DNA of 38,213 bases from a virus. The position numbers were made by a program, and so were the translations under genes. The notes under the pieces were generated by a model. That model was not told the DNA's origin and did not search any database. It worked only from the letters and a program-made list of their open reading frames with translations. Below, in pieces: positions 15,021-20,924 of this stretch. Positions within the stretch are counted from its first letter, which is position 1. Each line of letters begins with the position of its first letter. The stretch spans positions 1 through 38,213 of the IMG/VR virus record IMGVR_UViG_3300045922_001096; one strand, given 5' to 3'.

Positions 15021-16008
15021 CGTTTTAGAAATGGCGCGGTATTTACCCGAAATGCGCGAAATGGCGCAGATATTCGTAAAAGCGTCCATTGTCAATAAGC
15101 AGCTAGACACGACGGAAAAAGTTTTGGCGGTTATGCTCAAAGCCCACGAGCTCGGCGTATCGCAAACGTATGCGCTGGAGAAAATGTCGGTTATTAACGG
15201 CAGTATCATGATGGAGTCCGAACTCATGCTCGCGCTCATCTACAAAAGCGGTCTTTGCGCCTCGCTGGACATCAAAGAAAGCGCATCGTCGTGTACGGTA
15301 ACGATGGCACGGAACTCTCCGAAAATTCGTCACAGCGCGACGTTCAGCCTGGACGATGCAAAACGCGCGGGGCTGAACGCAAAGGAAAATTGGGCTAAAT
15401 ACCCGAAAACGATGCTCCGCTGGCGCAGTATCGCCGATTGCGCCAAAATCGTTTTTCCCGACGTCCTTGGCGGGCTGCTGGACAATGTTCCGCTGCTTGT
15501 GCGCCTCCCGCAAATGGAGCAGGAAGCGCAAGAAGCGGCGGCGCTTACGCCTGAATTAACCGCCGGAACGCCGGCGGCTGAAGAGCCGCCGCCAACCGCC
15601 GAACCCGCCGAGCCGAAACGACCGATGAAACCCGCCGAGCTCAAGAACCGCATTTTGGCGTATGCCGCCCGTGCGGGGAACATCGGCGATGCGCAGCAGA
15701 AACGTAATTGGACGCGCAACAGCCTACGCCTCCTCACCGTGCAGGACGCAGAGGTGGGCACGCTCTTGCGGTATTTATTCGGGAAATCTGCCGTGGACGA
15801 CCTGAGTATCGCTGAATGCAAGGCGCTCGCCAAATGGCTGAACGTCTCGAAAAACGGCGACGAACTCCTCGCCGACCCGCATAGCGTTTCGGAATTTCAT
15901 TTAGTCATGCGGGAGCGCGGCGCTAGTACACGGAGCGTTGCGGAGCAATTGATTTTTAACGGAGAGCAAACCAGCAAATCACGGAACTACAACGCTATTG
16001 CAGAATGA
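14971..16008 (+). CDS. RecT-like single-strand annealing recombination protein
   Basis: The protein has 345 residues from the ATG at 14971. Features seen in phage RecT-like/recombinase proteins are TTEKVLAVMLKAHELGVSQTYALEKMSVINGS with MMESELMLALI, then FSLDDAKRAGLNAKENWAKYPKTMLRWRSIADCAKIVFPDVLGG. The central conserved block ends near residue 170. A Pro/Glu/Ala linker (about 185-215) leads to a C-terminal helical domain of about 130 residues that I do not recognise. It would anneal single strands during replication and recombination. No partner exonuclease is seen nearby. The upstream frame to 14878 lacks conserved sequence, so the later start is preferred. Confidence 0.65.
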   Translation: METVAISKQNDIIPRNNVLEMARYLPEMREMAQIFVKASIVNKQLDTTEKVLAVMLKAHELGVSQTYALEKMSVINGSIMMESELMLALIYKSGLCASLDIKESASSCTVTMARNSPKIRHSATFSLDDAKRAGLNAKENWAKYPKTMLRWRSIADCAKIVFPDVLGGLLDNVPLLVRLPQMEQEAQEAAALTPELTAGTPAAEEPPPTAEPAEPKRPMKPAELKNRILAYAARAGNIGDAQQKRNWTRNSLRLLTVQDAEVGTLLRYLFGKSAVDDLSIAECKALAKWLNVSKNGDELLADPHSVSEFHLVMRERGASTRSVAEQLIFNGEQTSKSRNYNAIAE

Positions 16009-16016
16009 GGTAAGCG

Positions 16017-16232
16017 ATGCGCGAACAACAATCAACACCCAAAACGCATCTTCTCGGCTATAACGTTATTGCCCGCCGCCACACCATGCGCGACAACAAA
16101 AAGCAGTGGCGGTCTCTGGCAAGCGCTATCGTTCAGAATATGGAAGAAGCGTTGAAACTCCGTGACGAATATCTCAACGAACACCTGAATTGCATGGTGG
16201 ATATTGTTCCCCTTTACACACTTACCAACTGA
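16017..16232 (+). CDS. Small early protein of unknown function
   Basis: The protein has 71 residues. A GAGGTAAG Shine-Dalgarno stands before the ATG, and the gene fits neatly between the RecT-like and initiator genes with gaps of about eight bases. The sequence is basic and then amphipathic (KKQWRSLASAIVQNMEEALKLRDEYLNEHL), predicting one long helix. No family is recognised; an accessory replication role is possible from context only. Confidence 0.6.
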   Translation: MREQQSTPKTHLLGYNVIARRHTMRDNKKQWRSLASAIVQNMEEALKLRDEYLNEHLNCMVDIVPLYTLTN

Positions 16233-16240
16233 GGAATAGC

Positions 16241-17080
16241 ATGGCTCGACCACAGAGAAAAAACGCCGAATATTTCAGCCACGATGCGAATTTGCGCAAT
16301 GACCCGAGAATTCGGGCGTTGCGCACCCGCTTCGGGCTAACGGGTTACGCGGTGTATTGTATGCTGCTGGAAATTCTGACGGGAGCGGACGGATTTTCGG
16401 TGCAGTGGGACGAATTTTCTCAAGAAATTTATGCCGGCGACGTTGGTGTTTCTGTGGCAGAAATGCAGGATATTGTGAATTTCTGTTGCAGAATCCAGAT
16501 TCTGGCTCTCAATGCAGAAATGCTGTCGTGCGCGAAATTGACCGACAGTTTGCGCCCGCTGTTGGAAAAACGCGAGAATCTACGGCAGAAACACCGTGAA
16601 AAAACCACATTAGGCGATGTTTCTGACGCAGAAACCCACGTTTCTGACGCAGAAACCCACGTTTCTGACGCAGAAATGCCACAAAGTAAAGTAAAGTATA
16701 GTAAAGTAAAGGAAAGTAAAGTAAAGGAAAGTAGAGGAGAGGAGAGGGAGAGAGAACACACGCGCGCGCACACAACAGCGCAATCCTCTCAGCGAATCCC
16801 CGAAACGGAGCTTGCGAGACTGCAGGGGACGTGCTCTATGAGCGGCGTACCGCCGGACTTTACCGAGCGGCTGTGGAATCACTACGAGGCGACCAAGCGC
16901 ATGGACGGCTCTTGGATTGACAGCAACGGGCATATAATTTCAAACCCCGCTAAAAAAATTGTGGCGCTTTGGCAAACCGAAAGGGCAAAAACAAATGGAA
17001 ACAGCAACAGCAACGCCGCTAACGGCATACGACCACATCCAGGCAAGTACGACCAATACGACAAGTATGCCGGTCTGTGA
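16241..17080 (+). CDS. Replication initiator-type protein (Lin1244/Lin1753, DUF4373 N-terminal domain)
   Basis: The protein has 279 residues. The N-terminal domain (about 1-95) has the family signature: RKNAEYFSHDANLRNDPRIRAL, then FGLTGYAVYCMLLEIL, a winged-helix fold found in phage replication proteins of Bacteroidota and Firmicutes. Residues 127-147 are three copies of VSDAETH or near-identical, followed by Lys/Ser repeats (SKVK) and an Arg/Glu run. The DNA under these repeats looks like an origin. The C-terminal part (TERLWNHYEATKRMDGSW, then NPAKKIVALWQ) resembles the end of DnaD/O-like initiators. It is followed by a DnaC-like loader, the lambda O-P arrangement. Start chosen at 16241; the frame is open from 16190. 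Confidence 0.8.
   Translation: MARPQRKNAEYFSHDANLRNDPRIRALRTRFGLTGYAVYCMLLEILTGADGFSVQWDEFSQEIYAGDVGVSVAEMQDIVNFCCRIQILALNAEMLSCAKLTDSLRPLLEKRENLRQKHREKTTLGDVSDAETHVSDAETHVSDAEMPQSKVKYSKVKESKVKESRGEEREREHTRAHTTAQSSQRIPETELARLQGTCSMSGVPPDFTERLWNHYEATKRMDGSWIDSNGHIISNPAKKIVALWQTERAKTNGNSNSNAANGIRPHPGKYDQYDKYAGL
16449..16676. repeat. Iterons: five palindromic TTTCTGnnGCAGAAA sites inside the initiator gene
   Basis: Sites at 16449-16463 (middle TGG), 16480-16494 (TTG, last base changed), 16620-16634, 16641-16655 and 16662-16676 (all ACG). Each is an inverted repeat TTTCTG/CAGAAA around three bases. The last three are in a 21-bp tandem array, two helical turns apart. Their position in the initiator gene just before a purine-rich tract matches a lambda-type origin. 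Confidence 0.7.
16684..16757 (+). other. Purine-rich strand-asymmetric tract, candidate DNA-unwinding element
   Basis: About 74 bases composed almost only of A and G plus single T in GTAAA units: repeated AGTAAAGTAAAG, then GAGGAGAGG and GAGAGAGA. A CACACGCGCGCGCACACA alternating run follows. In lambda the origin iterons in gene O are followed by a similar A/T-rich, purine-biased tract that melts first. No other tract like it exists in the window. Confidence 0.6.
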
Positions 17081-18014
17081 ACTAACGCCGGTCTGTGAAC
17101 TAACGCCGGAGCAGAGCGAGGCGCTGGCATGGTGGGAGTCCCATCTCGCAGCGCGAGAGCGGGGAACGCGCCCGCCCAAACACAAAAACGAACCGGACGA
17201 ACCATTTGCGGAATTTTGTGAAAAATTATTTGAGCGGCTGAGAGCAAAAACTCACGCTCTGGAATCGCTCTACGACGCTGCGGAGCGCTCTTGCGAAATG
17301 GTTGTCCGACGGTATGCCGAGCGGGTGAGGGCGAATATCACGCAATCGCGGCAAATCCCCACGTTCTGCCGGCTGCCGTATTCGGTGCAGGACACCCGCC
17401 CAGACGGAGAGGTGTGCGCCGCAATTCACGAGGCGGCAGCCAACGGGAAAAACCTGTATATCTCCGGCACGGTTGGAGTCGGCAAAACCTACGTTGCGTG
17501 TCAGTGCGTGTATCTGTGGTGTAGGCAAAATCTCCGTTTTACGTGCGCAACGTCGCTCTACGACGTCGCTGTCAATCGCGTGCCGCCGCAGCCGGTTATT
17601 GAAAATTTTCACGAAACGCAGCTGTTGCCCGTCAAAAACTATCCGGTTTTTCTGTCGGCGCGGGATTTCCTCTACGAACTCCGCGCCACGTTTGACGGCG
17701 GGGGCGGCAGCGAATCGGAGGTTCTGCAAAAATATTTATCCATCCCCATACTGATTGTGGACGATTTGGGCGCGGAGAAAATCACGGATTGGACGCGGGA
17801 CAGAATGTTTTTTTTGTTGGATAAACGCCTTTACGACAGGAAAAAACAAACAATCATCACGTCTAACCACCGCATCGGGGAACTAGCCGCCGTTTTAGAC
17901 GACCGCCTCGCCTCCCGCATTGTCGAAACGTGTACGGTGTTCCGTTTAGAGGGCGCGGACAAACGCATTAAAAACATGAATTTAAAAGAGGAAAACGATG
18001 ATACTCCACGATGA
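16995..18014 (+). CDS. DnaC-like AAA+ helicase loader
   Basis: The protein has 339 residues from the ATG at 16995 (GAAAGGG upstream; the frame is open from 16959). The first 150 residues are helical and would contact the helicase or initiator. The ATPase domain has Walker A GTVGVGKT (about 158-165), Walker B ILIVDDLGAEK (about 253-263), sensor-1 IITSNHR and an arginine-finger-like DRLASRIVE. This is the DnaC/IstB-type set. Following the initiator gene with an 86-bp overlap, it should load the host replicative helicase at the iteron origin. An 18-bp tandem duplication adds PVCELT to its N-terminus. Confidence 0.88.
   Translation: METATATPLTAYDHIQASTTNTTSMPVCELTPVCELTPEQSEALAWWESHLAARERGTRPPKHKNEPDEPFAEFCEKLFERLRAKTHALESLYDAAERSCEMVVRRYAERVRANITQSRQIPTFCRLPYSVQDTRPDGEVCAAIHEAAANGKNLYISGTVGVGKTYVACQCVYLWCRQNLRFTCATSLYDVAVNRVPPQPVIENFHETQLLPVKNYPVFLSARDFLYELRATFDGGGGSESEVLQKYLSIPILIVDDLGAEKITDWTRDRMFFLLDKRLYDRKKQTIITSNHRIGELAAVLDDRLASRIVETCTVFRLEGADKRIKNMNLKEENDDTPR
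17069..17104 (+). repeat. 18-bp tandem duplication spanning the initiator stop codon
   Basis: Two identical 18-bp units (17069-17086 and 17087-17104) begin GCCGGTCTG and end CTAAC. The first contains the TGA stop of the initiator gene. In the loader frame they encode PVCELT twice. It looks like a recent slippage or recombination duplication that leaves both proteins intact. Confidence 0.8.
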
Positions 18015-18741
18015 TTGTTTTAACGTTCTTGCATCAATGCCGGACGGTTCGGTGGATATGATATTGACAGACCCGCCGTATGGTACGACAGATTTGGGAT
18101 GGGACGCGGCGCCGGATTTAGCGCGAATGTTTGCAGAGTTTAACCGCGTGGCAAAACCAAACGGCGCAATCGTGGTCATGGCGCAACAGCCGTTTGCGAC
18201 CGATTGTATCGTGGCGAACCGTGAACGGTTTCGATATGAATGGGTTTGGGAGAAAACCGCCGCTCTCGGATTCCTAGACGCCAATAAAAAACCGCTCAGG
18301 GCGCATGAGAACATACTCGTATTCTATAAATCGTTGCCAACGTACAACCCGCAGAAAACGAAAGTAATAAGCGACCGTGTAGGAAGTTTTAAAAATAGAA
18401 AACAACACGGTTGTTATATTGAGCATTACAATAAACACAGGACAGGTGTATATGTATATGACGGCACGCGTTACCCTAGAAGCGTGGTAAAATTCTCAAA
18501 CCGTATTGAAGCAACCCAGCACCCCACGCAAAAACCGCTTGCGCTATTTGAGTATCTAATCAAAACTTACACAAACGAGGGCGAAACGGTACTGGATTGT
18601 TTCGCGGGCTCCGGCACAACGGCTGTGGCTGCAATTAACACGGGACGCGGGTATATTGTAATAGAGAAGGAAGAAAAATACATTGACGTCATTAAAAGCC
18701 GCGTAGAGGCGGCAAAACAAACGCTATTTACGCAAGATTAA
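17998..18741 (+). CDS. DNA methyltransferase, DPPY type (N6-adenine, possibly N4-cytosine), beta class
   Basis: The protein has 247 residues. The catalytic motif IV DPPY is at residues 25-28 (MILTDPPYGT). The SAM-binding motif I DCFAGSGTTAVAA lies near residues 199-211, preceded by QHPTQKPLALFEYLI. Motif IV before motif I defines the beta class. The middle third is the target recognition region; the site cannot be read from sequence. No restriction enzyme gene is nearby, so it is an orphan enzyme, probably shielding phage DNA from host restriction or tuning replication. A GAGGAAAACG precedes the ATG, which overlaps the loader gene by 17 bases. Confidence 0.9.
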   Translation: MILHDDCFNVLASMPDGSVDMILTDPPYGTTDLGWDAAPDLARMFAEFNRVAKPNGAIVVMAQQPFATDCIVANRERFRYEWVWEKTAALGFLDANKKPLRAHENILVFYKSLPTYNPQKTKVISDRVGSFKNRKQHGCYIEHYNKHRTGVYVYDGTRYPRSVVKFSNRIEATQHPTQKPLALFEYLIKTYTNEGETVLDCFAGSGTTAVAAINTGRGYIVIEKEEKYIDVIKSRVEAAKQTLFTQD

Positions 18742-18762
18742 ACGCAAACGTAATACAATACT

Positions 18763-18936
18763 ATGTACAAATTCCCACAATTCTGGATTTTATTCTTGCT
18801 CGCTATCGTGTTTCTAATGTTTGCCATTGGCACGGCGATACAAATGCTAATTGATTGGCTCTACACGCGGCGCAACCGCCGCGCATTGCAGAGACGCGAT
18901 AACGCCGCGCCGCCTGCGGGCAGGGAATTGATATGA
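18763..18936 (+). CDS. Small single-span membrane protein
   Basis: The protein has 57 residues. A hydrophobic segment (FWILFLLAIVFLMFAIGTAI, residues 7-26) forms one membrane span, followed by a very basic tail (YTRRNRRALQRRD). By the positive-inside rule the C-terminus would be cytoplasmic. The 21-base spacing after the methyltransferase gene suggests the same early operon. The Shine-Dalgarno is poor. Small early membrane proteins often act in superinfection exclusion or lysis inhibition; no specific function is evident. Confidence 0.5.
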   Translation: MYKFPQFWILFLLAIVFLMFAIGTAIQMLIDWLYTRRNRRALQRRDNAAPPAGRELI

Positions 18937-18942
18937 AAGCGT

Positions 18943-19023
18943 AGGCGCGGCGGAAGGGTAGTGTGCGTGAATTATGCTGCACTCACACAAATAATTATTT
19001 TACAATTCTGTAACGCCGCGCCT
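18943..19023 (+). other. Nested inverted repeat, possible structured RNA or 3'-UTR element
   Basis: AGGCGCGGCG (18943-18952) pairs with CGCCGCGCCT (19014-19023). Inside, GTGTGCGTG (18961-18969) pairs imperfectly with CACTCACAC (18980-18988). The stretch between the end of the early operon (18936) and the terminator (19101) otherwise has no reading frame, but contains three copies of an AAACTCTCAAA repeat at about 19044-19080. Confidence 0.35.
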
Positions 19024-19100
19024 TTTAATGCTAACACACACACAAACTCTCAAAGGGGACGCAAACTCTCAAACTCTCAAAGGGAATATATGGTAACGCA

Positions 19101-19141
19101 AAAGCGGCTTAGAATCAGCTTCTAAGCCGCTTTGTTTTTTT
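19101..19141. terminator. Strong bidirectional terminator ending the early operon
   Basis: AAAGCGGCTTAGAA (19101-19114) pairs perfectly with TTCTAAGCCGCTTT (19120-19133) over five bases, followed by G and seven T. It closes the rightward early operon and overlaps the stop of the convergent gene at 19115. A downstream T run on the - strand is short, so it acts mainly rightward. Confidence 0.88.
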
Positions 19142-19366
19142 CTTCAAACGGGCGTTTTTAATTTTTTCGACAGCGCTTTCGTAGAAATACGTTCTCATGC
19201 GGTGGTTTTCGATTGTTTCTTCGTAGTCGGAAGCGTCTAGTAGCGCGGGTTTTGACCATTCTATTTTTCCGTTTCGTTTCACAGTTTGACCATTTTTCGC
19301 GCGTGTAAGTTCGGGCTGCGTGATGCCAACAATTGCGCAAACCTCGGCGGTAGTGTATTTTTTCAT
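19115..19366 (-). CDS. Small HTH protein of unknown role
   Basis: The protein has 83 residues. KKYTTAEVCAIVGITQPELTRAKNGQ is a helix-turn-helix of the excisionase/MerR type, followed by RNGKIEWSKPALLDASDYEE as a possible wing and a basic C-terminus (IKNARLKKKTKRLRS). AGAGGTG precedes the ATG. It overlaps the upstream gene by four bases, forming a two-gene leftward unit. It could be an alternative excisionase or a local regulator. Confidence 0.65.
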   Translation of the reverse strand: MKKYTTAEVCAIVGITQPELTRAKNGQTVKRNGKIEWSKPALLDASDYEETIENHRMRTYFYESAVEKIKNARLKKKTKRLRS

Positions 19367-19809
19367 AGCACACCTCTCAATCGAAACATCTGCACATCAA
19401 TCTCTATCAGTGCGGCAATGGCGGGGTGTTTGTCAAGAACAAATTTATTCAATCGCTGCAAAAAACCGCTCTCGTCAATCTCAACAACATCGCCGAAATT
19501 GTTCGTCATCATATCTAATGCGGCAACCCATTCGTGCTGCTCGCCGTCCCAAACCTCTAACGCGGCTGTAATTGGGTCGTCTCGGAACTCACAATCTACG
19601 CCGATGGTCAAACGAAACGGCGCAGTAGTGGCAACCTCGCAACCTGCAATATGCTCAACGTTTTTCTGGTTCAATTTTACAGAATACTCCGTAAAATTGC
19701 CCCACTTAAAATGGCAGCGCACACGCGGGTTTGTGATAAGTATTTCGCGGTGCAGGTCGATGAGAATATTTTCAGGCGCGTTTTTGGGGATAGTGTATGC
19801 TGGTTTCAT
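19363..19809 (-). CDS. Hypothetical protein, accessory region
   Basis: The protein has 148 residues from the ATG at 19809; an in-frame GTG at 19821 is the alternative. It has alternating strand-like segments (FTEYSVKLNQ, then RLTIGVDCEFRD) and a C-terminal helical region (GFLQRLNKFVLDKHPAIAALI). No motif or family is recognised and there is no signal peptide. It is coupled by a four-base overlap to the downstream HTH gene. Confidence 0.6.
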   Translation of the reverse strand: MKPAYTIPKNAPENILIDLHREILITNPRVRCHFKWGNFTEYSVKLNQKNVEHIAGCEVATTAPFRLTIGVDCEFRDDPITAALEVWDGEQHEWVAALDMMTNNFGDVVEIDESGFLQRLNKFVLDKHPAIAALIEIDVQMFRLRGVL

Positions 19810-19867
19810 AGTTATTTGCACCGAAAACCAACCGACCTCAGCGGGTGGCGTTTAACTGAAAATTAAA

Positions 19868-19900
19868 AAGCGCGGCGGTTAATTAGATTTCGCCGCGCTT
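19868..19900 (-). terminator. Terminator for the acidic-protein gene
   Basis: AAGCGCGGCG (19868-19877) pairs perfectly with CGCCGCGCTT (19891-19900) over 13 bases. On the - strand the stem is followed by TTTTTAATTTTC, a good Rho-independent terminator. It lies 34 bases past the stop of the gene at 19934-20737 and before the start of the next leftward gene. Confidence 0.8.
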
Positions 19901-19933
19901 GTTTGCTGTATCGTTTACGACTAAAATTGCAGA

Positions 19934-20737
19934 TTAGTGGTATCTGTTCATATAGCGGGTTTTTACGTCGTTATCGTCAATATTTGAATTAATGTGTTCA
20001 GTTAAAAAACTATCAAAATCGCTAACAGGGAAATATTTTTTAACGCCAAGTGAATTTGTTTTGAAAACAGCCACGTTATCAAAATAAATTTCAGCCGAAT
20101 CAAAACCCGTGCGGCATGGGGCATGATAGTAGGCGCATTCACACTCGTCAAATTCAAACCTAAGCTCGCCCGCAATTTCTTGAATTTGCGGCGCGTACAT
20201 TTGAGCAAAATTTTCTGAACATTCATGTTCATACGCGCTCTGTCTGTCATCCTCGTCGTATTCCTCGTCGTCGTATTCTTCTTCGTCATCGTATTCGCCG
20301 CAATCGCCCCATTCGCTAGGGTCGCACGCGATATTGACACGAATTCCCATGCTCCACGATTTATTTTTGTTGGCAGCCTCTATTTCCCAATCTGCATTGT
20401 CCCAATCTGCATCATCCCAATCATACACGTTCCAAGCGGGGGAGAGCGAATCGTCGAAAACTAAATACCCGTCTTGGCTTGCCGAATAAACGGCGTCGTC
20501 AATAATAGGCAAATCATTTTTATCGCAGCCGTCCCAAACGGGTAAATCGCGCCAAAAATCATTTCCGAAAATTTCGTTTAGCTCTTCCGCGCTATGATTT
20601 TGCCACACGTTATTCAAAATATCGCATAATTCATATATATTCTCTGCATTACGAATTTGAGCGCGAACAGAATCGCGGAGCGTTTCAATCGTTGCAGCGT
20701 TTGCAACTGCGAGGCGGGAAATTTCGATAGCGTTCAT
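19934..20737 (-). CDS. Highly acidic protein, candidate DNA mimic/anti-defence
   Basis: The protein has 267 residues. Acidic residues are spread throughout, with a run of Asp/Glu/Tyr at about 149-164 (YDDEEEYDDEEYDEDD) and an Asp/Trp repeat at about 105-120 (YDWDDADWDNADWEIE). The N-terminal 60 residues are helical (IETLRDSVRAQIRNAENIYELCDILNNVWQ). The C-terminal part contains FDSAEIYFDNVAVF. It is monocistronic, with its own promoter and terminator and a GGAG before the ATG. Highly acidic phage proteins of this size include DNA mimics such as ArdA and Ocr that block restriction enzymes. No specific family was recognised, so this is a composition-based inference. Confidence 0.65.
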   Translation of the reverse strand: MNAIEISRLAVANAATIETLRDSVRAQIRNAENIYELCDILNNVWQNHSAEELNEIFGNDFWRDLPVWDGCDKNDLPIIDDAVYSASQDGYLVFDDSLSPAWNVYDWDDADWDNADWEIEAANKNKSWSMGIRVNIACDPSEWGDCGEYDDEEEYDDEEYDEDDRQSAYEHECSENFAQMYAPQIQEIAGELRFEFDECECAYYHAPCRTGFDSAEIYFDNVAVFKTNSLGVKKYFPVSDFDSFLTEHINSNIDDNDVKTRYMNRYH

Positions 20738-20924
20738 TATAGTTCTCCAATTTGCCCCTGACCACCGAGGCGCGTGTCGTTTGCAATCGGGAAACGAAAC
20801 CGTTGTGTTTTAATTACAGATGCAATGTACAACAATTGATTGATGTATGCAAGAAAAAAATGCAAAAAATGCAAAAAATTAAATTTTTTTTTTGAAGCTA
20901 GGTTTTAAAAACCGCGTTCGCGCA
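20738..20924 (-). promoter_or_regulatory. A/T-rich promoter region of the acidic-protein gene
   Basis: On the - strand TTGCAT (20852-20847) is followed after 17 bases by TACATTGC (20829-20822), matching TAnnTTTG in most positions and with the same spacing as the early promoter at 13725. The predicted start near 20815 leaves a leader of about 78 bases. Upstream A and T runs (20850-20895) include repeated TGCAAAAAA. Confidence 0.5.

Noticed and set aside
16619-16681. CRISPR-like array
   Set aside because: Three direct 21-bp units with no spacers, in frame within a gene; iterons of an origin are the better explanation.
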